From assembly GCA_964567045.1 (NCBI GenBank), contig CAZMLE010000046.1:1-33710 (forward strand): a stretch of 33,710 nt of DNA, written 5' to 3'. The stretch's first letter is position 1. Each line of letters opens with the position of its first letter. The position numbers and the translations under genes were made by a program. Below the pieces are notes generated by a model. It was not told the DNA's origin. It saw only the letters and a program-made list of their open reading frames with translations, and ran no database searches. This document shows, piece by piece, positions 16,527-24,791 of this stretch. The DNA comes from JAFNGF01 sp964567045. Its GTDB lineage: Bacteria; Planctomycetota; Phycisphaerae; Sedimentisphaerales; Anaerobacaceae.

Positions 16527-16621
16527 AAAGCAAGTGCCTAAAGCGAGCTAAAGTTGTCCCGATTTATCGGGATAGGCACTTAAGGCACTCCGGACCTTAG
16601 GCACTTTAGGCACTTGCTTTA
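16526..16621. repeat. Inverted repeat with AGTGCCTAA-type repeats
   Basis: TAAAGCAAGTGCCTAAAG (16526-16543) is the exact reverse complement of CTTTAGGCACTTGCTTTA (16604-16621). Inside lie a TCCCGA-TTTA-TCGGGA hairpin and several near-repeats of CTTAGGCACT. The block directly truncates the IS21 fragment. Confidence 0.85.
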
Positions 16622-16831
16622 GGGTTAGCCACCTGTCGGCAGGGAAGAGACGCAACACGGGAAGCCCGATGCGATGGATATTCGTGACATCCAACCAGCA
16701 TGGCGTGAGAGAGTGGAAACGGAGCATGGAGAAGCTATTGAGGCACCGACATACGAAAGGGTCGGCAAACAGATAGGCTCATCCTAAACCACCGCGCCAC
16801 ATCTCGACTCTACCTGATTACCATTTTGGCT

Positions 16832-17069
16832 CATGCCAAAATTGACCAGGGTGAATTTCGCGATCTGCGTCGTACGTGTCTAACCATGTGGCAATAGCCT
16901 GTCTGAATATGATGTCATGAATCTGGCGGGTCACGTTAACTTTGAGACAACGCGTCAGTTTTACCTGGCAATTCGAGAAGATTTATTACAGCGGCCCCGA
17001 GCTGCAGGTGGTGAGGCAATGAAAGGGAATTTTGTTGCGCATTTGTTGCGCGCACCATTTAGCAGCTAA
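16832..17069 (+). pseudogene. Tyrosine recombinase (integrase) C-terminal fragment
   Basis: The frame gives HAKIDQGEF-RDLRRTCLTMW, breaks at a TAG (about 16886), then continues in a shifted frame as LSEYDVMNLAGH, NFETTRQFYLAIREDLLQRP and on to a stop at 17067-17069. The LRRT box, the LAGH motif and the FYLA tyrosine mark the catalytic C-terminus of a phage-type integrase. It is closely similar to the minus-strand fragment at 17248-17643. It lacks its N-terminal two-thirds and ends only 8 bases before the tRNA promoter. The ~300 bases before it (16622-16831) hold a 37-codon frame at 16674-16787 of unknown origin and nothing else recognisable. Confidence 0.75.
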
Positions 17070-17076
17070 AAAGGAC

Positions 17077-17106
17077 TTGACAGCATGTATAGTAAGTTGC
17101 TATGTT
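17077..17106 (+). promoter_or_regulatory. Promoter of tRNA-Arg
   Basis: TTGACA (17077-17082) and TATGTT (17101-17106) with an 18-base spacer. The predicted start is about 10-15 bases before the mature tRNA end at 17127. The promoter is intact although it lies directly behind an integrase fragment. Confidence 0.65.
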
Positions 17107-17126
17107 ACAACGAGTTAAACATTGAA

Positions 17127-17200
17127 GCGCCTGTAGCTCAATTGGACAGAGCGTCGGTCTACGGAACCGAAGGTCGGGGGTTCGAGCCCCTCCAGGCGCG
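17127..17200 (+). tRNA. tRNA-Arg (anticodon ACG)
   Basis: A complete cloverleaf of 74 bases. The acceptor stem GCGCCTG pairs with CAGGCGC, with discriminator G at 17200. The D arm is GCTC/GAGC. The anticodon stem TCGGT/ACCGA encloses loop CTACGGA, with anticodon ACG at 17161-17163. The T arm is GGGGG-TTCGAGC-CCCTC. The 3' CCA is not encoded. A-to-I editing of the anticodon would let it read CGU, CGC and CGA. Integrase fragments lie on both sides, so this gene is a probable integration target. Confidence 0.97.
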
Positions 17201-17247
17201 ATTTCATAAGTGTTGGGCTGTCAATTCCTTACCTCTGACAGCCCTTT

Positions 17248-17643
17248 CTATTTCTTCGTCTGGCGGGGGGCGCGTGCCAGCTGCGCGCCAAGATGGTTAC
17301 TCATCGTGCTTGCACCTGCCAAACGTGCTCGTTGCAATAAGTCCAATCTGACTGCCAAGTAAAACCTGTTAGTAGTTTCAAAGTCAGAATGGCCAGCCAG
17401 CCTCATTACGTCATATTCCGTCAAACAATTCTCTAACCACCTGGTCAGACAAGTTCGCCGCAGGTGGTGAAATTCGCCCTCTTGGATACTTACTCGCTTC
17501 AGTAAGCCACGAAACTTTCGTATAAAGTTGTCGATCGGGCACTTGCTGTCCTGCTCGGGCCATCTGCCACATTCGCGCCGGTCCTGAATATGCTGATAAC
17601 GCAAGGCCAGGTGACCTGCCCCCGATCTATGTACCAGATGCAA
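17248..17643 (-). pseudogene. Truncated tyrosine recombinase (integrase), C-terminal part
   Basis: The 131-codon frame contains the box II sequence FHHLRRTCLTRWLEN, the YDVMRLAGHSDFETT motif and FYLAV with the nucleophilic Tyr, typical of the last third of phage-type integrases. The first catalytic Arg and the N-terminal arm-binding and core-binding domains are missing. The frame begins at the edge of the IS3 fragment, so the gene was probably cut there. It reads toward the tRNA, ending 48 bases from it. It is a homologue of the plus-strand fragment at 16832-17069, the two forming a convergent pair around the tRNA. Confidence 0.8.
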
Positions 17644-18229
17644 TTAGAGAGTTCTCCACCTTGTTCGTGCTGTATTGCTGAGGTCGAGGCGTAGCCGAAA
17701 CCGAAGGAATACAATTCGCCGCAAAAGCATCTGACGCCAAATAGCCCAATGAACAGCGAGGGCGTTGGGGATTGTATTCAAGAAGCCATTGTTCCACAAG
17801 CACTTTAGCCTGCCTAATGTACCCAAACGATTCACCGTTTAACAATTCATCCTCAAGATGGCTGATGAAAGATTCACTGTAGGCATTCTCCCACGGACTG
17901 CCCGGCTCAATATATAATGGCCCGACATCCTGATCAGCCAGCCATTTCTTAATAGCGTCAGCTATAGACTCCGGGCCATTATCGCTGCGAATGTAAGCAG
18001 GTACTGCTCGAGCCGCAAATCAACATTGCAGCGTTGCAATTACATCCTGGGCTGTGATACTACGTTCAACCTCAATGGTTAAGCTCTCTGGCGTGTATTG
18101 ATTCAGGACCGCCAGCATCTTCAATGGCCTGCCGTCTTCTGAACAGGCCAATCACTTGCGTTTTCTTTGCTCTTGAGGCACTTTCAGACCCTCGGCCCGC
18201 CAGATACGATATACCCGTTTATGGTTTAC
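17627..18229 (-). pseudogene. IS3-family transposase OrfB, internally deleted and with stops
   Basis: Read from 18229 leftward: VNHKRVYRIWRAEGLKVPQE (HTH_21 region), a TGA, then LKMLAVLNQYTPESLTIEVE, a second TGA, then YIRSDNGPESIADAIKKWLA, YIEPGSPWENAYSESFISHL and EYNPQRPRCSLGYLASDAFA. These are the integrase-core blocks of IS3 OrfB (second catalytic Asp in SDNGPE, catalytic Glu near NAYSESF). The segment holding the first catalytic Asp, about 35 residues, is deleted after the first stop. With two in-frame stops and this deletion it cannot encode an active enzyme. The left end merges with the integrase fragment. Confidence 0.85.
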
Positions 18230-18387
18230 ATTCTAGCCGGATCAGAGGATGGCGGTTTGGACGAGTTCCTGGAGTTCATACCCAAAAGCCGTTCAAGCTC
18301 TTCGATACGTTTTTCCAACTTTTCGATGAGGTTTTTCAATTTCGCGTTTTCCTCTTCCAACTGCTTTATATATGCGTCTTTGTCCAT
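18226..18387 (-). pseudogene. N-terminal fragment of an IS66-family transposase
   Basis: The 53-codon frame starts MDKDAYIKQLEEENAKLKNL, a coiled coil, and contains LGMNSRNSSKPPSSD, the hallmark of the N-terminus of IS66 TnpC-type transposases. It is cut off within a few codons of that motif, exactly where the IS3 fragment begins (18229). Upstream, the minus-strand sequence GTAAGCGTTCACTG starts at 18450. IS66 elements usually begin with GTAA, so 18450 may be the element's left terminus, with AAGGGATT beyond it as a candidate half of the 8-bp target duplication. Confidence 0.75.
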
Positions 18388-18691
18388 AAAAGTGTTATCG
18401 GGCAACAACAGAAGTTTTCTTCAATTACTCAAAATACAGTGAACGCTTACAAGGGATTTCATAGGAGGAAATAGAGCACATTCATGTAGCCTTTAGCATG
18501 AATCCAATCCAAACGCCTCTAGAGCATCGCTACCGTCCATGGATTTGACAAGAAGCCGTCTAACGCGGCCAATAGCTGCATCAACTAACCGATTCAAAAG
18601 TTGGTTTGCGTCAGGTTCTCGAAATCGAGGTTCACATCTCCATCGCAAGATGTCACTTGCTACAAAGGCGCCTGCGAAAATCTGATTTTGC

Positions 18692-19002
18692 ATCTCGGCC
18701 TATATTCTCGGCCGAACCACTACAGGTCAGACTAACATCTGAGACGACCTACTCTTATCGCCGATGAATCGAGATAGTGGCACTCTTAGGGGCGAACGTA
18801 TGACGGGTGGAGGTCGAGGTCGTGTCAGGCCCGGTTCGTTTATACGTGTGGCCGTTGCGGCTCGACACAATCCGGTCATGCGTACGTTTTACAGGCGGTT
18901 AATCGTGAAAGGCAAAACGAAGATGAGCGCGGTGGTTGCTGTTATGAGAAAGATTCTGATATTCTCAATGCGATGGTAGCCAAAAATGAATCCTGTAGGC
19001 CC
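18692..19002 (+). pseudogene. C-terminal fragment of an IS110-family transposase
   Basis: The frame gives ISAYILGRTTTGQTNI, a TGA, DDLLLSPMNRDSGTLRGERM, then VAVAARHNPVMRTFYRRLIV and AVVAVMRKILI. These match the conserved C-terminal domain of IS110/IS116 transposases (typical NRDSG, ATRHNPVIRAFYQRL and MRKLL motifs). A frameshift near 18972 moves the end (LNAMVAKNES) into another frame. The N-terminal DEDD domain is absent. The fragment is non-functional. Confidence 0.78.
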
Positions 19003-19448
19003 AATCTTGCTTGATTCTCAAGACAGTCGCTTTTGGAATCTCGATGAACCAGACTTATAATGCCGGTAGTCCTTCCGCCATTTAGTCACCGGGCCCGCCG
19101 GGAATTGATCGTGTTCGCAGATTCTGAAACAATTGTGAAGAATCCTACCCAAATCTTGATGAAATTGAGTCAACTTGAGCGATATGGAGTGGACTTGAAT
19201 GAGAATCTAAGGTTTTTGTTGTCAAGGCCTTATGGCGTAACGCCTTGTGCATGCAGGACTTATGAAAGTGGCGGCGCAGAATCCCGCCCTCCCTGGTTTT
19301 TCGTTGAATTACAGCCGGGGCAGTGTATGATTGACTTGGCAATTGGCTAACGGTTTGCCTTAAACGGCAGTTTCTGAAGGAGACGATAGCCGATTAGCGT
19401 GTTCTCGGCTGGAGCGTTTGGGTTTATGGCGAAAGGAGGGTTGTAAAG
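19003..19448. other. Intergenic stretch without a convincing gene
   Basis: A 96-codon frame (19060-19350) is open but has no recognisable domain and no good ribosome binding site. A short AGCCGA/TCGGCT hairpin lies just upstream of the lipoprotein gene (about 19388-19410). It probably includes the lipoprotein promoter, which I could not pinpoint. Confidence 0.45.
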
Positions 19449-19976
19449 ATGAGGCGAAGGCTCATTCTCGCATTTGTTTTTCTATCAGGCTGTTTTTTCG
19501 CTCTGAGTGGTTGCGACGGCAGTGCGAAGGAAAAAGACGAGCTGCAGAGCAAACTGGCACAATTGGAAGCTACTTTGAAGGAAACCAAGAGCGAAAAAGA
19601 TAAATTACAGGCAGATGTCACCAGGCTATCAGAGGCACTTGATAAGACCAAGTCCGAGCTGGCAAACGTTACACAGAGGCGCGACGAGCTGCAGACACAA
19701 GTTAATAAAGTTACCAGCTCGCGCGATGTGCTGCAAAGGCAACTGGAGGAAGTAGCTAAGTCGCGAGACCGGCTGGAAAAGCAGGTCAATGAACTCACCA
19801 CTTCGCGCCAGGAAGCCCATACCGCCGCAAACAACGCTCAGGCGACAATTGACGAGCTTACCGCTCAATTGCGGAAGCAGGCAAAGATTATAAGCGAACT
19901 GGAAAACCAGACTAAAACTGTGCGGTCAGCCATCGAGCAACTGGAGAAAAAGCTCGACCAGGCATCGGGACGGTAA
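19449..19976 (+). CDS. Coiled-coil lipoprotein
   Basis: A 175-residue protein with an N-terminal signal (RRRLILAFVFLSGCFFAL) and a lipobox ending LSGC, so the mature protein should start at about Cys22 with a lipid anchor. From residue 27 to the end it is a continuous heptad-rich coiled coil of Lys, Glu, Leu and Asp with internal near-repeats such as SRDVLQRQLEEVAKSRDRLE. AAAGGAGG at 19432-19439 supports the start. It probably works as a membrane-tethered structural or spacer protein. No enzymatic domain is present. A DUF1080 lipoprotein follows on the same strand after 69 bases, which suggests a common transcript. Confidence 0.85.
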   Translation: MRRRLILAFVFLSGCFFALSGCDGSAKEKDELQSKLAQLEATLKETKSEKDKLQADVTRLSEALDKTKSELANVTQRRDELQTQVNKVTSSRDVLQRQLEEVAKSRDRLEKQVNELTTSRQEAHTAANNAQATIDELTAQLRKQAKIISELENQTKTVRSAIEQLEKKLDQASGR

Positions 19977-20045
19977 TTTTGTAGGCTGATTGAACGTTAC
20001 GGCTTGAGCATAAATTGGCATTCGCATTGATATGGGAGACGTAAG

Positions 20046-20720
20046 ATGTCAGATGGAAAACTTCTGCCGAAGGTTTTGATGGCAGGGATGGTTTTTCTTT
20101 TATGCTCGTGTGCGCAGATGCCTCGCAGCAGCCATCCGGTAACGCTTGGATGGAAAGATTTGCTGGAGGAGGATATGTCCAACGGCACGCTTAAGCCCGG
20201 CAGTTGGACGCTGGAGGACGGGGTGCTGACGCGTCACGGGGGAGGTGACATCTGGACCAAGGAAAGTTACGGGGATTTTATCCTCGAGCTGGAATTTAAG
20301 GTGGCCGAAGGCACCAACAGCGGCATTTTCTTGCGGACCGAGGATGTCAACGACCCGGTACAAACCGGCATTGAGATGCAGATATACGATTCGTTTGGCA
20401 AACAAAGGCCCGACAAGCACGACTGCGGAGCGATCTACGACTGTCTGGAGCCGAAGGTCAACGCAGCCCACCCGGCGGGCCAATGGAATCGAGTGACCAT
20501 CCTGGCAAAAGGCTCAAAGATTAACATTGTGATGAACCGCGAGCGGATTGTAGATATGGACTTGAATGATTGGTCCGAACCGCACAAGAACCCAGATGGC
20601 ACGCCAAATAAGTTCAACACAGCATACAAAGACATGGCCCGGCAGGGCGTTTTCGGGTTCCAGGACCACGGCAAGCCGGTATGGTACCGCAATATCAAGG
20701 TCAAAAGACTCGATTACTAA
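20046..20720 (+). CDS. DUF1080 (3-keto-disaccharide hydrolase-type) lipoprotein
   Basis: A 224-residue lipoprotein: signal sequence KVLMAGMVFLLCSC with lipobox LCSC (Cys22), followed by a single concanavalin-like DUF1080 domain. Characteristic blocks are WTLEDGVLTRHGGGDIWTKE, FILELEFKVAEGTNSGIFLR, GIEMQIYDSFG, DCGAIYDCLEP, AGQWNRVTI, GVFGFQDHGKPVWYRNIKVK. The family is abundant in planctomycetes; some members hydrolyse 3-keto-glycosides, others are only presumed sugar-binding. GGGAG just upstream supports the start. It follows the coiled-coil lipoprotein and converges with the MoxR operon. Confidence 0.92.
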   Translation: MSDGKLLPKVLMAGMVFLLCSCAQMPRSSHPVTLGWKDLLEEDMSNGTLKPGSWTLEDGVLTRHGGGDIWTKESYGDFILELEFKVAEGTNSGIFLRTEDVNDPVQTGIEMQIYDSFGKQRPDKHDCGAIYDCLEPKVNAAHPAGQWNRVTILAKGSKINIVMNRERIVDMDLNDWSEPHKNPDGTPNKFNTAYKDMARQGVFGFQDHGKPVWYRNIKVKRLDY

Positions 20721-20749
20721 TCATAGGCCGCACATTCTACAAACGCGCT

Positions 20750-20764
20750 CCGGCGGTTCGCCGG
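20750..20764. repeat. Hairpin between convergent genes
   Basis: CCGGCG-GTT-CGCCGG is a perfect 6-bp stem midway between the stop codons of the DUF1080 gene and the DUF4159 gene. There is no T-run on either side, so it is at most a weak bidirectional transcript end. Confidence 0.4.
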
Positions 20765-20779
20765 TCGATTGGCTTGGAT

Positions 20780-21649
20780 TCAATGTGAGATCGCGTACAT
20801 TATAACGTTGATCCCCATTTGAATCGCCTTTTCGTAATTTGGCCTGCCAAACTCAAAACCCTGGCGGTCACACCAGCCGCAGTGAATATCGGTGGAGCCG
20901 AGAAAAATCGCGAGGCGGTCGTCGATGAAGACGGCTCGAGCGCCGTGGTTTTGTCCGTGCATGTACGGCAAACCGCCAGGATGTTGACGTTTTGGGTAGT
21001 CCAGTGAAGGCAGGCCTGTGTCCCCAAGGTCGTACACATTGTGAAATATCTCATGTTCTTGCGGTATCCGTGTCACCGCCCCTCTGCCGAAAACATCCTC
21101 AAGGAGTTGGTAGGAGCTTTGATAGAAGAAATCACCGCCCGCGCCCACGACGCAGTCATCCATCAGCAAAAAGCCCCCGCGCATGATGTACTCTCGCAGA
21201 TTGTACTTTTGATTCTGAGTGAATGTGTAGAAGTTCTCGCCGGTCATAAAAAGGAACGGATATTTCGTTAGGTCTTCGAGTTTGTCGAAGGTGACCACAG
21301 CGTTTAGTTGGCCCGGCTCTGCGTACTGTGGTTCCCAGTTGTTTGTCCCCTTTATAGGTTTAGTTTTGCAGCGTATTACCGTACTGAATTCATCCAGGAG
21401 GTTTGCATCGCCGCCCGGCCTGACGTTCCAGACGTCGGGGCCGCGGCCCTGACCTTCTCTTCCCTGCTCGACAAATTTGACCCTCGGCATCACGAAGTCG
21501 TACTGGTCCAGATCGGTCGCATCGTTACCGCAGGCTATTCGTTCGGCGACCGAAACTACGCCGCTTACTGCCAAAGTAGTGCTGATAGCTGCGTTACCGG
21601 TTATTCTGAGAAACTCTCTTCGGCTTATTTTGCCTGACTGTCTGCCCAT
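20780..21649 (-). CDS. Tat-exported DUF4159 protein
   Basis: A 289-residue protein with a twin-arginine signal (SRREFLRITG at 9-18 followed by a hydrophobic stretch to about residue 38). The rest is a DUF4159 domain: FDKLEDLTKYPFLFMTGENF, LREYIMRGGFLLMDDCVVG, DVFGRGAVTRIPQEHEIFHN and a C-terminal NYEKAIQMGINVIMYAIS. The domain has a class I glutamine-amidotransferase-like fold with no proven activity. GGAGGT stands 7 bases before the start. It is the last gene of the MoxR operon, 17 bases after the caspase-fold gene. DUF4159 genes commonly accompany MoxR-DUF58-BatA operons in planctomycetes. Confidence 0.88.
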   Translation of the reverse strand: MGRQSGKISRREFLRITGNAAISTTLAVSGVVSVAERIACGNDATDLDQYDFVMPRVKFVEQGREGQGRGPDVWNVRPGGDANLLDEFSTVIRCKTKPIKGTNNWEPQYAEPGQLNAVVTFDKLEDLTKYPFLFMTGENFYTFTQNQKYNLREYIMRGGFLLMDDCVVGAGGDFFYQSSYQLLEDVFGRGAVTRIPQEHEIFHNVYDLGDTGLPSLDYPKRQHPGGLPYMHGQNHGARAVFIDDRLAIFLGSTDIHCGWCDRQGFEFGRPNYEKAIQMGINVIMYAISH

Positions 21650-21666
21650 ACTTTGACCTCCATTCG

Positions 21667-22521
21667 TTATTCGGCTGTTAGGAAGAACTTCGAGGCTAAA
21701 AGGCCGTCTGCCTTGTCAGACTCGTATCTCCACGGCTGCGGGCTTGGGACACCATCTGCATTATCTTCCAGCACGGGCGTCTCAGTCTTAAGTAAGTTTC
21801 GCTGGCGGTACCAATCTTCTAACTGCTTGCAGGCAAGGGTAAACGCCTCCAGAACCGATACTTTGCCGTCGCCGTCCGTATCGCTATTGGGGTCAGCTAA
21901 CGCGGGCACAAAATACTCGCCGAATTTGGTGCTGTAATGCTGCCCAGCTTCGCAGCCACATACGACGATCCTGTCTTTGCCGGTGATAGTTTTGGCCGCC
22001 AGGCCGGCCCCGGGGCAATCTAACACTATCATCATTGAAGATGTTTTGATCTGCTTTATGCACTCGGCCAGGCTCTGGTGCGTTATATCCTCGCCAGGCA
22101 GATTGAGCCGCAGCTTGCCGGCCACAGTATTTGCCTGGCCTGTATAATAGAATATAAATCTATCCGTGGGTTGAATCTTCGCAGCGAATGTAGCAAGTGT
22201 CCGGCTCAAATTATCTACGGTTGATGTTCTTGTGCCTTCGCGCAGCGCCGAGCTATCAGCCACCAAGATAGATACACCCTCAGGTTTGAGCTTGGCATCG
22301 CTGAGAAGGAATCTGCGCAGATTCATAACGATTCTGTCTTTGGCCAGGCGGTCGTTTGGGTCTTTGTTCATTCCGCTGACAATTAGGGCGTAAGTATTCT
22401 TGATATTTGCGGACGCCCGGCTGGTTTCAGCACCACGCGCCTGCATGACCGGTAATTTGCCCGAAGAGATGAACAGGCTTAGCACTAAAATTCGTTGTAT
22501 ATTGCTCATCGAGGTTTTCAT
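21667..22521 (-). CDS. Exported caspase-fold (clan CD-like) protein lacking the usual catalytic His
   Basis: The start is taken at ATG 22521, whose ATGA overlaps the TGA of the preceding gene; an upstream in-frame ATG (22551) lies inside that gene. The 284-residue product has a signal-like N-terminus (to about residue 30). It then follows a caspase/legumain-like plan: NTYALIVSGMNKD, a region on released identifiers and ordering, RFIFYYTGQAN (about 122-131), a strand ending in VLDCPGAG with Cys169, and VVCGCEAGQ. Clan CD peptidases have His in YYSGHG; here that position reads GQA, so proteolysis by the usual dyad is doubtful. DPNSDTDGDGKVSVLEAF near 212 looks like an EF-hand calcium loop. It sits between the VWA gene and the DUF4159 gene of the operon. 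Confidence 0.75.
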   Translation of the reverse strand: MKTSMSNIQRILVLSLFISSGKLPVMQARGAETSRASANIKNTYALIVSGMNKDPNDRLAKDRIVMNLRRFLLSDAKLKPEGVSILVADSSALREGTRTSTVDNLSRTLATFAAKIQPTDRFIFYYTGQANTVAGKLRLNLPGEDITHQSLAECIKQIKTSSMMIVLDCPGAGLAAKTITGKDRIVVCGCEAGQHYSTKFGEYFVPALADPNSDTDGDGKVSVLEAFTLACKQLEDWYRQRNLLKTETPVLEDNADGVPSPQPWRYESDKADGLLASKFFLTAE

Positions 22522-24791
22522 ACCAGACCAATTGCTCGCCTTAAGTACCAACTGATGCTAAGCAGCAAACACAAAGGAAGCAGCAATAGCCACGTAGGCC
22601 AGGCGCTCGTCATGCGGGTCTGGCTGCCTATTTGCACTTGAGCCTGAAACATCTGGGCACTGTCTTCCTTCAAGTCCTCAACGTGAACGTATTTGCCGTT
22701 GAACCTTTTTGCCAGGGCGCGAAGAAACTCCTCATCAGGCTCGGTTTCAGCCATTTCAGTCTGCGCTGGCGGCAGATTTACCGCGATAGTCTTTTCGCCG
22801 AGAAAGACGCCATTGATCTCTGCCTGAGCTGTTGCCACAATGCTTTGGTCTCTGGCATTTTCTATTTCGGCAGCATAATATCCGGGACTGGTCTGGTTCA
22901 TGCTCAGAGCCTGACCTTTGACATTAAGCAGTACGTTGGCGCCGCTGACCGGGGCAAACGACTTGTCACACACGTACGCACTGAACCTGACCTTGTCTGC
23001 TTCTTCGCCGACTTGCCCGCCAGACGTATGGCGGGCAAGCTGCGCAAATAACTCGACGCCGGCTTCAACATTCGCCACTCTGCCCACATAGGATGTTAAG
23101 CCCGACATCAATTTCTGCAGCAGTCCGCCGTCGCGGTCTTGCCGATATAGCAAAAAAAGGTGCGAGATGTTAAGCAGGCAAACCCTGCCCCTGCCGACTC
23201 GATGCACGCAGATAACTGGCGTGTCCCGGACCGCAGCCAGTGTGCTCGCGGCGGGCTTGGTATCGGTTATCCGGCAATATGCCGAGATTAGTGCATCCTG
23301 ACTTGTCAGGTCCGTCTGGCTAATTATTTTGCTGTCGATTCCCTCAAATGTCAGTTCTATATGGCCCGAATTATCAGTCTGGCTCAGCGGTTTATCAGGC
23401 CCGATGATAACCGGCATCAACGATTGAACTTTGTCGTTTGTCCAGATCTGGCCGGCTGATCCTGCTCTGGCAGGCAGTAAGATAAGTCCGCCGCCTCTAT
23501 CGACAACAAAACTGTACAGGCCGTCGACCTGTGCGTCCGTCAAGCTGCCCGCGTCACAGGGTCCAAGAATTATGATGTCGTACTTGTAGAGTTCTTCGCG
23601 CCTGTCCGGCAGCTTCGTGTAGCCGCACGTTTGCATCGCGTCCTCGGATAGAGCCGGGTTCTTTATGGCATCCAAGCCCAGGTCTAATTGAATCTTGCCG
23701 TCTCGGGCCAAAGCCTGACGTATTTTGCCCACGTTGAAATTAGCCACTTGGCAGTAGAAAAGCACCTTGAGTTTTTGCTCTTCGGCCACCTGTACCACCG
23801 TACTTCGCTGGTTGTTGGCAAAATTGACCTCTTTTTCGAGCGGCTTTGCACGGGCGGAAAGTGTGTGGCTGCCCAGAGTGTCTGCGCCCACTGTGAACTC
23901 AACTATCGCCTCCCGAGTTTCCAAATGCGACTGAGATTGTCTATTTTTGCCCGGCGAAAGTTTATGCTGGTCCAACTGGTTGGAATCTATTACACGATCA
24001 TCCTGGAGCAGCTCGATTGTGACCGGCTCGTCTTTCAAACCTCTTGCAGCGACGGCGACCCGCACGTTATAAGCGGTATCAATTGCAACTGTTGACGGCG
24101 CGGTTATCGACCTTATCGCTATGTCCCTTTGTGGTTGCCTGGAGCCCACGCCGACAAGAACAACTTGAAAATCTTTTCGGCCCAGAGACGAATATGTCTC
24201 GATGTTCTTATCCGCGGCCTGACCGTCTGTGAAGATAACCGCTCCTGCAACTTTATCCGCCCAGCGTATGGCGGACAAGTTTGCATCAATCTTTTCGTCG
24301 CTATATTTATGGAGCAGAGTAAAGGCACTGTGCAAATCGGTCTGCGAGCCCCAGCGCCGCAGTAAACCGACAGAACCGCTATAATAGGCCTGACGGTCGA
24401 ATCCAAAGATTCTGTACTGCGGTCCCTGCGACTGGGTTCCCGCGGAGCGGGGTCCCTCGGAAGGACGAAATCTTTCTCTAAAAGTGGTGATTGCCTTATC
24501 CAGCCGGGTCTTCTGCGCATCTTCAGCGATAGACATGCTCTGGCTGGTGTCAAACAAGGCCAGCACCGAGTTTCTGGAGAATATTTCACTTTCTTTGGAG
24601 CGTGACGGATTCCACGCCACCAATAACAGCACCATTACTGCCGCATATTGCAGCACCATCAATAGCAGTCTCTGGCGTTTGAGCTTTGCCTTGAGCAGCT
24701 CGCTCGATCGAAAGGCAAAGACAACCAGTGCGGCGAAACCCACCATAAGCAAGCCTGCAATGAAATGTCCGGGATAATCAGCAAATATCAT
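22518..24791 (-). CDS. VWA / glutamine-amidotransferase-like membrane protein
   Basis: A 757-residue membrane protein. Two N-terminal helices (about 10-27 and 43-60) precede a von Willebrand A domain whose MIDAS starts at LFDTSQSMS (D81, S83, S85). Next come Ig/CARDB-like segments. Around residues 395-450 is IILGPCDAGSLTDAQVDGLY with RGGGLILLPARAG, a GATase1-like region. A C-terminal helix (about 733-750) ends in Arg-Arg. Such proteins are partners of BatA-type proteins in metal-dependent protein interaction at the membrane. The start overlaps the DUF4175 stop by ATGA. Two short palindromic elements lie in frame within it (24439 and 23012). Confidence 0.85.
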   Translation of the reverse strand: MIFADYPGHFIAGLLMVGFAALVVFAFRSSELLKAKLKRQRLLLMVLQYAAVMVLLLVAWNPSRSKESEIFSRNSVLALFDTSQSMSIAEDAQKTRLDKAITTFRERFRPSEGPRSAGTQSQGPQYRIFGFDRQAYYSGSVGLLRRWGSQTDLHSAFTLLHKYSDEKIDANLSAIRWADKVAGAVIFTDGQAADKNIETYSSLGRKDFQVVLVGVGSRQPQRDIAIRSITAPSTVAIDTAYNVRVAVAARGLKDEPVTIELLQDDRVIDSNQLDQHKLSPGKNRQSQSHLETREAIVEFTVGADTLGSHTLSARAKPLEKEVNFANNQRSTVVQVAEEQKLKVLFYCQVANFNVGKIRQALARDGKIQLDLGLDAIKNPALSEDAMQTCGYTKLPDRREELYKYDIIILGPCDAGSLTDAQVDGLYSFVVDRGGGLILLPARAGSAGQIWTNDKVQSLMPVIIGPDKPLSQTDNSGHIELTFEGIDSKIISQTDLTSQDALISAYCRITDTKPAASTLAAVRDTPVICVHRVGRGRVCLLNISHLFLLYRQDRDGGLLQKLMSGLTSYVGRVANVEAGVELFAQLARHTSGGQVGEEADKVRFSAYVCDKSFAPVSGANVLLNVKGQALSMNQTSPGYYAAEIENARDQSIVATAQAEINGVFLGEKTIAVNLPPAQTEMAETEPDEEFLRALAKRFNGKYVHVEDLKEDSAQMFQAQVQIGSQTRMTSAWPTWLLLLPLCLLLSISWYLRRAIGLV
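23012..23039. repeat. Perfect 11-bp palindrome inside the VWA gene
   Basis: CTTGCCCGCCA (23012-23022) and TGGCGGGCAAG (23029-23039) are exact inverted repeats around a 6-base loop. The element is translated as part of LARHTSGGQVG. A partial relative lies at 25628-25647 in the next gene, and another degenerate one near 24260 (CCGCCCAGCGTATGGCGG). Confidence 0.85.
24439..24451. repeat. Small REP-like hairpin inside the VWA gene
   Basis: CCCGC-GGA-GCGGG within a G/C-rich block encodes part of the Pro/Ser/Gly/Gln-rich insert after RERFRP, which interrupts the VWA domain. It resembles the other short palindromes inserted in this operon but is small enough to be coincidental. Confidence 0.4.

Noticed and set aside
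18493..18693. Minus-strand 66-codon frame between the IS66 and IS110 fragments
   Set aside because: Ordinary-looking peptide but no recognisable family, no clear ribosome binding site, and located amid decayed elements.
19060..19350. Plus-strand 96-codon frame before the lipoprotein gene
   Set aside because: No domain or start signal; kept only as part of an intergenic stretch.
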